From contig NZ_KQ948932.1 of NCBI RefSeq assembly GCF_001514235.1, forward strand, positions 364,027 through 428,026: a DNA stretch of 64,000 nucleotides. Direction: 5' to 3'. Under the pieces are notes generated by a model that saw nothing but the letters and a program-made list of their open reading frames with translations, did no database searches and was not told the origin of the DNA. The stretch comes from Streptomyces caeruleatus (GTDB taxonomy: Bacteria; Actinomycetota; Actinomycetes; Streptomycetales; Streptomycetaceae). The position numbers and the translations under genes were made by a program. Below, one piece after another: positions 41,982 through 51,428 of the stretch (its first letter is position 1; the number at the start of each line of letters is the position of its first letter).

Positions 41982-42236
41982 AGGTGCTCCTCGTAGGTAC
42001 TGGGAATACAAAGCATCGCCCTACCCAGAAGGATGTTCCTTCACGGATGGGCGAAACCACGAGCCTAACAATTCAATGGCCGAAGGGGGAGGACATAAGC
42101 CATCAGAATCACGTCAACGCAGGTCAGCGCGTATGTAATCCAGACACTGCCGGTCGGTGTCGATCAGGGCCGGTCGGTTTCGGTCACTGTGATCGGCGCA
42201 TGACCGGCGGTGCGGTCGCGCTGCCGGCGGTGGCGA

Positions 42237-42635
42237 TCAGCCGGCGTGGCAGCCGAGCAGCTCGGCCGTCGTTCCCTGGGACGTCGTGCGCAGGGTGACG
42301 ACCTTGTCGATACGGGTGGCGTCGCCGGCGAAGCGGAAGTCGGCCCGGCCCACCTCGGCGCCGCTCTCCGCCTGGGAGCGCACCGTGCAGTAGCCGGAGG
42401 TGCCGGAGTCCTTGCGGACCTCCAGGTGCACCTTCACCGCGTCCTTGCCCGCGTCGAACTCGATCACCTCGGCGCTGATCTTGTTCTGGCCGACGTAGTG
42501 ATAGCCGAAGTAGCCGATCACCGCCAGCAGCACCGTCCCAAGGACGGCGCCGACGACCTTGAGCGTGCGGTCGGCGCGCTCGTCCGAGGAGCGGCCGTAG
42601 CGGCTCTCGGGCAGCCGCGTGCTCGCCGTACTCAT
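42237..42635 (-). CDS. DUF4307 membrane protein
   Basis: 132 residues. A short cytosolic N-terminus (LPESRYGRSSDERADR), one transmembrane helix (VVGAVLGTVLLAVIGYFGY) and a small beta-rich outer domain with two cysteines (SGYCTVRSQ and LLGCHAG), likely disulfide-linked. This matches the actinobacterial DUF4307 family found beside mca. Function unknown. Confidence 0.88.
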   Translation of the reverse strand: MSTASTRLPESRYGRSSDERADRTLKVVGAVLGTVLLAVIGYFGYHYVGQNKISAEVIEFDAGKDAVKVHLEVRKDSGTSGYCTVRSQAESGAEVGRADFRFAGDATRIDKVVTLRTTSQGTTAELLGCHAG

Positions 42636-42785
42636 GATCGTCCTCTCGGCCGGGCGGGACTCGATGTCCCGAAACGGGGCCTGCGGGCCGTACCCCGGAA
42701 TTATCCGCCCCCCGATTCGGTCACTATAGAAGCCGCCGTTCGCCCTCGAAGACACCGGGGGGCGCCGACTTACGAGGATTGAGTC

Positions 42786-43667
42786 TTGACTGACCAGCTG
42801 CGACTGATGGCCGTGCACGCCCACCCCGACGACGAGTCGAGCAAGGGCGCGGCGACCATGGCGAAGTACGTGTCCGAGGGGGTGGACGTGCTGGTCGTGA
42901 CCTGCACGGGTGGGGAGCGCGGCTCCATCCTCAATCCGAAGCTCCAGGGCGACAAGTACATCGAGGAGCACATCCACGAGGTACGCAAGAAGGAGATGGA
43001 CGAGGCCCGCGAGATCCTCGGGATCAAGCAGGAGTGGCTCGGCTTCGTCGACTCCGGACTGCCCGAGGGTGACCCGCTGCCGCCGCTCCCCGACGGCTGC
43101 TTCGCACTGGAGGACGTCGACAAGGCGGCCGGTGAGCTGGTGAAGCAGATCCGTTCGTTCCGTCCGCAGGTGATCACCACCTACGACGAGAACGGCGGCT
43201 ACCCGCACCCCGACCACATCATGACCCACAAGATCTCGATGGTGGCGTTCGAGGGCGCGGCGGACACCGAGAAGTACCCGGAGGCGGAGTACGGCCCGGC
43301 GTACCAGCCGCAGAAGGTCTACTACAACCAGGGCTTCAACCGCCCTCGCACCGAGGCGCTGCACCAGGCCATGCTCGACCGCGGCCTGGAGTCCCCGTAC
43401 GGGGACTGGCTCAAGCGCTGGGACGATTTCGGGATGAAGCAGCGCACGCTGACCACGCATGTTCCGTGCGGTGACTTCTACGAGATCCGCGACAAGGCGC
43501 TCATCGCGCACGCCACGCAGATCGACCCCGACGGCGGCTGGTTCCGGGTGCCGCTGGAGCTCCAGAGGGAGGTCTGGCCGACGGAGGAGTACGAGCTGGC
43601 GAAGTCCCTCGTCGATACCTCCCTCCCCGAGGACGACCTCTTTGCGGGCATCCGCGACAATGCCTGA
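42786..43667 (+). CDS. mca: Mycothiol S-conjugate amidase
   Basis: 293 residues from TTG 42786. It cleaves mycothiol conjugates of toxins, releasing mercapturic acids for export; mycothiol is the actinobacterial thiol. Zinc site HAHPDDE (His13, Asp16) and PHPDH (His144), and TCTGGERGS. The C-terminal part (GGWFRVPLELQREVWPTEEY) separates Mca from MshB. It overlaps or abuts the next small gene. Confidence 0.95.
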   Translation: MTDQLRLMAVHAHPDDESSKGAATMAKYVSEGVDVLVVTCTGGERGSILNPKLQGDKYIEEHIHEVRKKEMDEAREILGIKQEWLGFVDSGLPEGDPLPPLPDGCFALEDVDKAAGELVKQIRSFRPQVITTYDENGGYPHPDHIMTHKISMVAFEGAADTEKYPEAEYGPAYQPQKVYYNQGFNRPRTEALHQAMLDRGLESPYGDWLKRWDDFGMKQRTLTTHVPCGDFYEIRDKALIAHATQIDPDGGWFRVPLELQREVWPTEEYELAKSLVDTSLPEDDLFAGIRDNA

Positions 43668-43668
43668 C

Positions 43669-43902
43669 ATGAGCGCAAGCGCAAGCCTGGCAATGACACA
43701 GCTCGCCACCCTCGCCAAGGAGGTGGACGAGGACAAGGTCACCCCCGGCGTCCTCGGCTTCATCGTTTTCGCGGTGATGGCCTTGGCGGTCTGGGGTCTG
43801 ATGAAGTCGATGAACCGCCACATGAGCAAGGTCGACTTCAAGGAGGCTCCGGATCCGAAGGCGGAGACCGGGGTGTCGGAGGACGCGGCCACGAAGGGCT
43901 GA
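43669..43902 (+). CDS. Small single-pass membrane protein following mca
   Basis: 77 residues from ATG 43669 (ATG 43660, overlapping the mca stop, is also possible). MTQLATLAKEVDEDKVTPGV leads into one transmembrane helix (LGFIVFAVMALAVWGLM) and a polar tail (MNRHMSKVDFKEAPDPK). It is probably co-transcribed with mca and conserved there in streptomycetes (recalled). No known domain. Confidence 0.82.
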   Translation: MSASASLAMTQLATLAKEVDEDKVTPGVLGFIVFAVMALAVWGLMKSMNRHMSKVDFKEAPDPKAETGVSEDAATKG

Positions 43903-43953
43903 CGGCGAGGCGAGGCGATGCGATGACGGCATGATTTCGTGATGCCCTGTGGG

Positions 43954-43959
43954 TATCAT
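43954..43959 (+). promoter_or_regulatory. Putative -10 box for the Fic gene (leaderless)
   Basis: TATCAT ends 6 nt before ATG 43966; no ribosome site precedes the start. Confidence 0.5.
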
Positions 43960-43965
43960 GGGGTC

Positions 43966-45105
43966 ATGCTGTATCGCACCCCTGCCCTCGCTTCGAAGGA
44001 CCGCGAAGTGCTGGAGAGCATCGACAAGATGCGCCATGAGCTGCGGCACCAGGTCCTGCAGACGCCCACCAAGTGGACGGCGGGGCTGCGTAAGACGCTG
44101 ACCGCCGAGGCCATCGCCGGCTCCAACACCATCGAGGGTTACAAGGTCGATTCCGTCGATGCCGAGGATCTTCTGGACGGCGAGCTGGAAGTGGCCGCGT
44201 CGGAGGAGAACAAGGCGGAGACGCTGGCGTACCAGCACGCCATGACGTACGTCCAGTCGCTCCACGACGTCGCGGACTTCACGTACTCCAAGTCGCTGCT
44301 GAACGCCCTGCACTGGATGCTCCAGGGGCATCACCACCCCCGCAAGCTCGCGGGCCAGTGGCGCAGGGACGGGGTGTGGATCAACGAGCCGGGCAGGCCG
44401 CAGGAGGCCGCGTATGTCGCTCCCGACGCGGACCGGATCCCCGCACTGATGGACGAGCTGGTCACCTGGCTCAACGAGAGCGATCCGAACGGCCATGTGC
44501 TGGTCCGCGCCGCCATGGCCCATCTCATCCTGGTCAAGATCCACCCTTGGGCGGACGGCAACGGCCGTATGTCCCGCTCGCTCCAGACGCTCCTCATCGC
44601 GCGTGGCGGTGTTCTCGCCCCCGAGTTCTCGTCCATCGAGTCCTGGCTGGGGGCGCCGGTCAACACCTGGGAGTACTACAAGATCCTCAGCCGCGTAGGC
44701 GGCAAGGAGTGGTCCCCCGACCGGGACACCGCCCCCTGGATCCGCTTCAACCTTCTCGCCTACCACCAGCAGTCCCAGTCGGTTCAGCACCGCATCACCC
44801 GGTCCAACCGCTGCTGGATCGACCTCACCGAGTACGCGGAGCACCACGGCATCGACGAACGCCAGGTCACCGCTCTCCACGCCGCCGCCCTGGCCGGCCG
44901 CGTCCGCCGCGCCCGCTACCAGCGCGCCGAGAACCTGAGCAACCAGCAGGCGGTGCGCGATGTTCGCGCCCTGACCGAGGCGGGTCTGCTGGAGGCAGTG
45001 GGCAACACCAAGGCCCGCTACTACGTCCCCGGGGCCAACTTCCCGCCGGAGGTGCTGGAGGCGGTCCGCCGGCCGATCCGGCTCGTGGATCCGTACGAGG
45101 ACTGA
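43966..45105 (+). CDS. Class II Fic protein (AMPylase) with winged-helix tail
   Basis: 379 residues. Fic enzymes transfer AMP (or another phosphate-linked group) from a nucleotide to a hydroxyl of a target protein. Catalytic motif HPWADGNGR with His193. The N-terminal self-inhibitory helix reads SNTIEG (Ser53 to Glu57), the [S/T]xxxE[G/N] rule of class II, so the enzyme should be held off until that Glu moves. The last about 80 residues (NRCWIDLTEYAEHHGIDERQ ... EAGLLEAVGNTKARYY) form a winged helix, suggesting DNA binding or autoregulation. No antitoxin gene is adjacent. Confidence 0.93.
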   Translation: MLYRTPALASKDREVLESIDKMRHELRHQVLQTPTKWTAGLRKTLTAEAIAGSNTIEGYKVDSVDAEDLLDGELEVAASEENKAETLAYQHAMTYVQSLHDVADFTYSKSLLNALHWMLQGHHHPRKLAGQWRRDGVWINEPGRPQEAAYVAPDADRIPALMDELVTWLNESDPNGHVLVRAAMAHLILVKIHPWADGNGRMSRSLQTLLIARGGVLAPEFSSIESWLGAPVNTWEYYKILSRVGGKEWSPDRDTAPWIRFNLLAYHQQSQSVQHRITRSNRCWIDLTEYAEHHGIDERQVTALHAAALAGRVRRARYQRAENLSNQQAVRDVRALTEAGLLEAVGNTKARYYVPGANFPPEVLEAVRRPIRLVDPYED

Positions 45106-45126
45106 GGGTCAGCACCCCCTGAGTGC

Positions 45127-45753
45127 TTACCGGCAGTGGTCGGCCAGGGACAACAGCAGATGGGCGGATTCCGGCCGCAGGTGGTCCGAGTGCGCGCCGG
45201 CGAGGCCGGCCCCGCGGACGAAGAGGTCACTGGCGTCGACGCTGACGAACCGGTGGTCGAGGGCGGAGAGCGGATACGGCTCGTCCGGCGGCAGCGTCCG
45301 GATCGACGAGACCGGTACGGGCGCGGTCCCGATACCCGCGTACCCGATGCCGGACCGCCGTTCCGCCCGCACGTGCCAGAAGCCGGTGGCACGGTCGTGC
45401 GGCGAGTAGGTCGCGACGACCGGCCCGCGCACCGGTGCCTCGGCGAGCGCGGTGAAAGTGGCGGCGAAGGCGTCGCGCGGGGCGGCCATCTGGAACAGCA
45501 GCATCGAGTCCACGGTGAAGGGCCGATCGTGCGGCCGGGGCGTACTCCACCCCAGGGTGAGCGGCTCGTCACCCGCCGCCCACTGTGCGGCCTCGCACAG
45601 GAACCGGCAGCCGAAGGAGTGGCCGACCAGGTGCAGGTACTGGCCCTCCCGGTTGGCGAGCACGGGCGGGGCGGCCGGATCGGGGCGGTGGGCGTCCAGA
45701 CAGCCGAGGAGGCGACCGAGGACGCGGGCCGCATGGCCCTCCGTGCTCATCGT
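45127..45753 (-). pseudogene. 5'-truncated alpha/beta-hydrolase
   Basis: The open frame shows a clear hydrolase C-terminal half: LHLVGHSFGCRFL with nucleophile Ser, then MLLFQMAAPRDAF and a late GAHSDHL segment that may hold the catalytic His. Similarity to this family continues a little upstream of ATG 45753 (RIRDRAPTMSTEG), to about 45800, and then stops. The N-terminal strands and oxyanion region are missing, and the next gene on this strand ends at 45851. It is most likely a fragment left by a deletion. Start codons before 45753 lie in unrelated sequence. Confidence 0.6.
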
Positions 45754-45850
45754 GGGCGCGCGGTCGCGGATACGGCGACAGCCGCGCAGGAACGGCCATG
45801 TCCCCCTCCGTCCCGCACCCGGCGTAGAGCCCACCCGTGCCGGAAAGCCC

Positions 45851-48800
45851 TCACCCCTGCACGTCCCCCACCGGTACCGCCACCCCCATGACCTCCCGCG
45901 CGTGCCGGTCAGGCACCATGCCCAAGCGCCAAGCCTGCCACCCGGCCTCCAGGTCCACACCGCGTTCGAGCAGCAGCTGGTACGCCTCCAGGTAGTCGCC
46001 TAGCTTCCCGTCCCGCAGCGCGTGCCCGTCGCGGCGCAGCTGTGCCAGTTCCTCCTGGGCCACCGCCGTGCCGACCTCGACGCCGCCCGGCGCCGCGTAC
46101 GGCAGCAAGGTGCAGCGCAGGAAGCGGGCCCAGTCCTCGCCTCTTCGGTCGCCGTACGACGTGAACAACGCCACCGCGTCGTCGCACAGCGCCAGTGCCT
46201 GCGGGGTGCGGGCGTTCCCGGCGTCCACCACGGCGAGTTCCAGGCAGGTCCACGCCTCGCCGTGGGCGACCCCGATGCGCTGGAAGTTGGCGCGGGCGTC
46301 CACGAGGAGCTGACGGGCGAAGCCGGAGTTCTTCAGGGAGCCGGTCTGGACGGCCCGCTGGTCCCGGGTCACGCGGGCCGAGTGGTGCCGGGCGCAGGCG
46401 AGGCCGTAGACGTCCTGCATGCGGGAGAACATCGTGCGGGAACGCTCCAGCTCGCGTACCGCGACGTCCAGGCTGCCCGTCTCCTCCAGGGCCTGCCCCA
46501 GGTAGTAGACGGACCAGGCCTCGCCGCGCGCGTCCTCGTTGTCGCGATGGCGGGCGGCCGCCTGCCGCAGTCCGTCCACCGCCGTGGACGGGTCGCCGGC
46601 GACCAGGCGGGCACGGGCCAGCTGGGTCATCGCCCAGGCCTCCCCGCGGGCGTCGCGGGTACGGCCGTACAGTTCGAGGGCCTCGCGCAGTTCGGACTCC
46701 GCGCGTGGCACGTCGCCCCTGCGCAGGCTCAGCTGGCCCAGCTGGAAGTGGGCCCATGCCTCGCCGTGCACGGACTCGCCGGCGCGGTGCAGGACCAGGG
46801 ACTCGGTCAGCAGGGCCATCGCCTCCGGCACGCGGCCCCGGTCCCGTTCCACCGCGGCCAGCGCGTGCATCGTCCAGGCGCGGTCCGTCGCCAGCTGGGG
46901 CGGTGACTGGAGGTCGAGGGCCTCGCGGAGCTTGGCCACCGCCTCGGTGAGGTTCCCCTGGTGGTGCAGGGTGATGCCGAGGGAGCAGAGCGCGCGGGCC
47001 GCGCCGGCGTCGTGGTGGGCCTCCATATAGAGGTCGACCACCGAGGTCAGGGTCGTGCGGGCCTTGTCCAGCTCGCCGAGCTGGCGGGCCGCGATGCCGG
47101 TGCGCCACTGCACCGAGCGCACCAGCAGGCCCTGGTCCACGGCCTGGGCGAGCTCGCTGATCTCGCCGAGGCGGTAGAGGTCGCCGCGCAGCAGGCAGTA
47201 GTCGCACAGGGCGCCCAGCAGGCTCAGGACGGCCGCCTGGTTGACGTCCTCCGCGTGCCGCAGCGCCGCCGTGATGAAGCTGGACTCGTCGTCGAGCCAG
47301 CGCAGCGCGTCGTCCAGCGAGGTGAATCCGTGCGGGCTGAAGCGGTCCGAGCGGGTCGACATGTTGCCGTCGACCAGACGCAGCACCGACTCCGCGAGGT
47401 CGGCGTAGTTCACGATCAGCCGCTCCTGCGCCGCCGTACGCTCCGCCGCCTCCTCCTCGTCGAGGAGACGGGCGTGGGCGAAGGCGCGGACCAGGTCGTG
47501 CAGGCGGTAGCGGTTGCCGCGGACCTGGTCGATCAGGCCGGACCGGGACAGGGCCTGAAGGTGGCGCGTCGCCTCGGCCTCGTCGGTGGCCAGGAGCGCC
47601 GCCGCCGCTGCCGCGCCCAGCGAGGCGCGCCCGGCCAGGGCCAGTCTGCGCAGCAGGCGCCGGGCCGCCTCCGACTGGTCGGTGTAGCGCAGCCACAGCA
47701 CCCGCTCGACGGGCTCCACCGGGCCGTAAGCGCCGAGGTCGGTCGCCAGGGTGCGCGGTGAACGCGGGCCGAGCGACGAGCCCGCGATGCGCAGCGCCAG
47801 TGGCAGTCCGCCGCACAACCGCCGGATCAGGTCGGCGGATTCGGCGTCGTAGGGCGCCGAGGAATCCTCCGCCGCCGCGCTCAGCAGCTCCTCCGCGCCG
47901 GCCGCGTCCAGGGGCTCGACCGGCAACTGGTGCACCCGGGCGGCGAGATCGGCGGGCAGGTCGAGGGGCTCGCGGGCGGTGACCAGGACCAGGCTGTCGG
48001 AGCGCTCGGGGACGAGGGTGCGGACCTGTGCCGCGTCCGAGGCGTCGTCCAGGACGACCGTGACGGGCAGGCCGGCGAGGTGCTGGTGGTAGAGCTCGCT
48101 CAGCCGCTTGACCTGCTGGTCCGCCGACGAACGCTCACGGAACAGGAGCTGCTCGCGCGGGGCGCCCAAACGGTTCAGCAGATGCAGCAGCGCGTCCCTC
48201 GTCGACAGCGGTGCCTCCTCCGTCGTGTCGCCGCGCAGATCCACCACGCACGCCCCGCGGAACTGGTCCTTCAGATCATGGGCGGCACGGACCGCCAGTG
48301 CCGTACGGCCGCCGCCGGGCGCCCCGTGCAGGACGACGACCGTCGGCTTCGTCTCCGTACTCGCCCGCGCCGCCTGCACCCACTGCCGGATCCGGGTCAT
48401 CTCCTGCCGTCGGCCAGCGAACGGGCCCATCGGCTCCGGGAGCTGACCGAACGACTGCTCCAGCACGCTCCGGCCGCGGGCCGCCGCGCTCTTGTCCGCG
48501 CCCCGCAGCCGCGGCCCGGACTGCTTCGGGCCGGTGGACACGCTCAGCACCCGCTGCTGGTCGAGGTACGGGCGGATGCCCCGTACCTCCAGCGCCGTCA
48601 GCCACTGAAGCCGCAGCTGCTGCGGGCCGCCGGGCTGGCCGACGGCGCCCGCCCGGTGGTGGGCGGCGGGCAGATGCGTGCCGGCGACCTTCACGACCGT
48701 CGCCGCCGCGCCCACGACACCGACGGTCACGCCCGCGCCCAGCGCGGTGCCCGCGCCGGTGCCGAGCGCCAGGTCGGACACGGCGGCCGCGACCGCCGCG

Positions 48801-49060
48801 ACGCCCGCCACCATCAGCGGCGTGGCGCCGCCCTCCCGCGCGAACCGCTGCCCGAACGTCAGCCGGCCGGCCTCCGCCTCGTCCAGCGCCCGCGTATACG
48901 CCTCGTACTCCTCGGCCGCCGCCGTCGCCATGGCGTCCAGCGCCCCGCGCGCCCGCGACAGCAGCACCGGCCCGTCGACCCGCCCGCCCGAGCGCCGCAC
49001 TTCCTCCTCCACGGCCCGGCCCAACAGCCGCTCGGCCTCGGCCCGATGGCTGTCCCGCAT
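45851..49060 (-). CDS. NB-ARC/STAND ATPase with TPR repeats (AfsR-like, no SARP domain)
   Basis: 1069 residues from ATG 49060; a longer frame continues antisense through the next gene and is not real. Residues 1-80 are helical, about 80-130 hold two glycine-rich hydrophobic segments, and an NB-ARC domain spans about 212-530. The Walker A loop reads HGAPGGGRT (245-253), so the usual Lys is Arg252. TVVLDDASD is the Walker B region and GGLPLALRIAGS the GLPL motif. A winged-helix part and at least ten TPR units with GEAW motifs (about 640-1000) follow. Such proteins sense ligands or partners; no effector domain is visible. Confidence 0.9.
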   Translation of the reverse strand: MRDSHRAEAERLLGRAVEEEVRRSGGRVDGPVLLSRARGALDAMATAAAEEYEAYTRALDEAEAGRLTFGQRFAREGGATPLMVAGVAAVAAAVSDLALGTGAGTALGAGVTVGVVGAAATVVKVAGTHLPAAHHRAGAVGQPGGPQQLRLQWLTALEVRGIRPYLDQQRVLSVSTGPKQSGPRLRGADKSAAARGRSVLEQSFGQLPEPMGPFAGRRQEMTRIRQWVQAARASTETKPTVVVLHGAPGGGRTALAVRAAHDLKDQFRGACVVDLRGDTTEEAPLSTRDALLHLLNRLGAPREQLLFRERSSADQQVKRLSELYHQHLAGLPVTVVLDDASDAAQVRTLVPERSDSLVLVTAREPLDLPADLAARVHQLPVEPLDAAGAEELLSAAAEDSSAPYDAESADLIRRLCGGLPLALRIAGSSLGPRSPRTLATDLGAYGPVEPVERVLWLRYTDQSEAARRLLRRLALAGRASLGAAAAAALLATDEAEATRHLQALSRSGLIDQVRGNRYRLHDLVRAFAHARLLDEEEAAERTAAQERLIVNYADLAESVLRLVDGNMSTRSDRFSPHGFTSLDDALRWLDDESSFITAALRHAEDVNQAAVLSLLGALCDYCLLRGDLYRLGEISELAQAVDQGLLVRSVQWRTGIAARQLGELDKARTTLTSVVDLYMEAHHDAGAARALCSLGITLHHQGNLTEAVAKLREALDLQSPPQLATDRAWTMHALAAVERDRGRVPEAMALLTESLVLHRAGESVHGEAWAHFQLGQLSLRRGDVPRAESELREALELYGRTRDARGEAWAMTQLARARLVAGDPSTAVDGLRQAAARHRDNEDARGEAWSVYYLGQALEETGSLDVAVRELERSRTMFSRMQDVYGLACARHHSARVTRDQRAVQTGSLKNSGFARQLLVDARANFQRIGVAHGEAWTCLELAVVDAGNARTPQALALCDDAVALFTSYGDRRGEDWARFLRCTLLPYAAPGGVEVGTAVAQEELAQLRRDGHALRDGKLGDYLEAYQLLLERGVDLEAGWQAWRLGMVPDRHAREVMGVAVPVGDVQG

Positions 49061-49204
49061 GTCACGTCCCCCTCCGGCGGCAACGGCGTTCCTGGTCAAG
49101 TGTGCTGTGGATGGGGCGCTGTGGGGAGGGGGCGGGGCGGGCGTGCGGGGCGGGTGGCGGTGCGGCGTGTGGCGGTGACCTGCCCGGGCGGGTACTGCGG
49201 CAGG

Positions 49205-51247
49205 ATGGACCCCATGCCGAACCGACTGGCTCACGAGACGTCCCCCTACCTCCTCCAGCACGCGGACAACCCCGTCGACTGGTGGCCGTGGTCGGCCGAG
49301 GCCTTCGAAGAGGCCCGTAGGAGTGGCAAACCGGTCCTGCTGAGCGTGGGGTACAGCAGTTGCCACTGGTGCCATGTCATGGCGCACGAGTCCTTCGAGG
49401 ACCAGGAGACCGCCGACTACCTCAACGCGCACTACATCAGCGTCAAGGTCGACCGCGAGGAGCGTCCCGACGTGGACGCCGTCTACATGGAGGCCGTCCA
49501 GGCGGCCACCGGCCAGGGCGGCTGGCCCATGACGGTGTTCCTCACCCCGGACGCCGAGCCCTTCTACTTCGGCACGTACTTCCCGCCCGCCCCCCGGCAG
49601 GGCATGCCGTCCTTCCGGCAGGTGCTGGAGGGGGTGCGCAGCGCCTGGGTGGACCGGCGGGACGAGGTCGCCGACGTCGCCGGGAAGATCACCCGGGATC
49701 TCGCGGAGCGGGAGATCTCCTACGGCGGCGGTGAGGCTCCCGGTGAGGAGGAGCTGGCGCAGGCGCTGCTCGGGCTGACGCGGGAGTACGACCCGCAGCG
49801 CGGCGGGTTCGGGGGCGCGCCCAAGTTCCCGCCGTCCATGGTGATCGAGTTCCTGCTGCGCCACCATGCGCGGACCGGTGCCGAGGGGGCGCTGCAGATG
49901 GCCCAGGACACCTGCGAGCGCATGGCCCGGGGCGGTATCTACGACCAGCTCGGCGGCGGGTTCGCGCGGTACTCCGTCGACCGCGACTGGGTCGTGCCGC
50001 ACTTCGAGAAGATGCTGTACGACAACGCCCTGCTGTGCCGCGTCTACGCCCACCTGTGGCGGGCCACCGGCTCCGAGCTCGCCCGCCGCGTCGCGCTGGA
50101 GACAGCCGACTTCATGGTGCGGGAACTGCGCACCGACGAGGGCGGGTTCGCCTCCGCGCTGGACGCCGACAGCGACGACGGGACCGGCCGGCACGTCGAG
50201 GGCGCGTACTACGTGTGGACGCCGGAGCAGCTGCGCGAGGTGCTCGGCGAGGAGGACGCCGAGCTCGCCGCCCGGTACTTCGGCGTCACCGAGGAGGGCA
50301 CCTTCGAGGAGGGCGCGTCCGTGCTGCAACTGCCGCAGCAGGACGGGCTGTTCGACGCCGAGAAGGTCGCCTCGATCCATGAGCGGTTGCTCCGGCAGCG
50401 CGGCACGCGCCCCGCACCCGGCCGGGACGACAAGATCGTCGCCGCCTGGAACGGCCTCGCGGTCGCCGCCCTCGCCGAGACCGGCGCCTACTTCGACCGC
50501 CCCGACCTGGTGGAGGCCGCGCTCGGCGCCGGTGACCTGCTGGTTCGGCTGCACCTCGACGACCACGCCCGCCTCACCCGCACCAGCAAGGACGGCAGGG
50601 CCGGCGCCAACGCGGGTGTGCTGGAGGACTACGCCGACGTCGCCGAGGGTTTCCTGGCGCTCGCGTCCGTCACCGGTGAGGGCGTCTGGCTGGAGTTCGC
50701 CGGGTTCCTGCTCGACCACGTCATCGCCCGCTTCGCCGACGCGGAGTCCGGCGCGTTCTACGACACCGCAGCCGACGCCGAGCAGTTGATCCGCCGCCCC
50801 CAGGACCCCACCGACAACGCGGCCCCCTCCGGCTGGAGCGCGGCGGCCGGTGCCCTGCTGAGCTATGCCGCGCAGACCGGCGCGGAGCCCCATCGCACCG
50901 CCGCCGAGAAGGCGTTGGGCGTCGTCAAGGCCCTCGGCCCGCGGGTGCCCCGGTTCATCGGCTGGGGTCTGGCCGTCGCCGAGGCCGACCTCGACGGGCC
51001 GCGCGAGGTCGCCGTCGTGGGGCCGTCTCTCACGGACGAGGGCACAAAAACCCTGCACCGTACGGCACTTCTGGGCACCGCTCCGGGTGCGGTCGTGGCC
51101 GTGGGGACTCCGGAGAGTGACGAGTTCCCGCTCCTCGCCGACCGGCCTCTGCAGCAGGGACAACCCGCCGCATACGTCTGCCGCAACTTCACCTGCGACG
51201 CCCCGACCACCGATCCGGACCGCTTGCGAACCGCGCTGAGCAGCTGA
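49205..51247 (+). CDS. DUF255 thioredoxin-fold / six-hairpin protein (YyaL-like)
   Basis: 680 residues. N-terminal thioredoxin-like DUF255 domain with MPNRLAHETSPYLLQHADNP, YSSCHWCHVMAHESF (CxxC active site) and GGWPMTVFLTPD. The rest is an alpha/alpha barrel of the glycoside-hydrolase-like type (FPPSMVIEFLLRHHART, GGFARYSVDRDWVVPHFEKM, GWSAAAGALLS). Members occur from bacteria to man (SPATA20) without an agreed function. ATG 49205 or 49214. Divergent from the NB-ARC gene; 144 bp between them. Confidence 0.92.
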   Translation: MDPMPNRLAHETSPYLLQHADNPVDWWPWSAEAFEEARRSGKPVLLSVGYSSCHWCHVMAHESFEDQETADYLNAHYISVKVDREERPDVDAVYMEAVQAATGQGGWPMTVFLTPDAEPFYFGTYFPPAPRQGMPSFRQVLEGVRSAWVDRRDEVADVAGKITRDLAEREISYGGGEAPGEEELAQALLGLTREYDPQRGGFGGAPKFPPSMVIEFLLRHHARTGAEGALQMAQDTCERMARGGIYDQLGGGFARYSVDRDWVVPHFEKMLYDNALLCRVYAHLWRATGSELARRVALETADFMVRELRTDEGGFASALDADSDDGTGRHVEGAYYVWTPEQLREVLGEEDAELAARYFGVTEEGTFEEGASVLQLPQQDGLFDAEKVASIHERLLRQRGTRPAPGRDDKIVAAWNGLAVAALAETGAYFDRPDLVEAALGAGDLLVRLHLDDHARLTRTSKDGRAGANAGVLEDYADVAEGFLALASVTGEGVWLEFAGFLLDHVIARFADAESGAFYDTAADAEQLIRRPQDPTDNAAPSGWSAAAGALLSYAAQTGAEPHRTAAEKALGVVKALGPRVPRFIGWGLAVAEADLDGPREVAVVGPSLTDEGTKTLHRTALLGTAPGAVVAVGTPESDEFPLLADRPLQQGQPAAYVCRNFTCDAPTTDPDRLRTALSS

Positions 51248-51428
51248 AACGGCAGCGAAACGGAAGTCCGCAGGGGGCGGTTACGCAACCTGTGTTCGAA
51301 TTGTTCACTCTCGCGGCCCGTTGTGATGAAACGCGCTCTTCACCGAAAGGGCCTGCGCGCTTCACAGATCCCCCCTAATGTCTCCACAGTGACGCGACAG
51401 GTGTAACTCACCGTCGCGACAGGGGGCA

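Noticed and set aside
45851..49060. AfsR/SARP antibiotic activator
   Set aside because: NB-ARC and TPR parts fit, but the N-terminal OmpR-type DNA-binding and BTAD domains are absent.
49061..51163. Continuation of the NB-ARC frame for 700 codons antisense to the DUF255 gene
   Set aside because: It is the GC-driven shadow of the DUF255 gene on the other strand; the NB-ARC protein starts at 49060.
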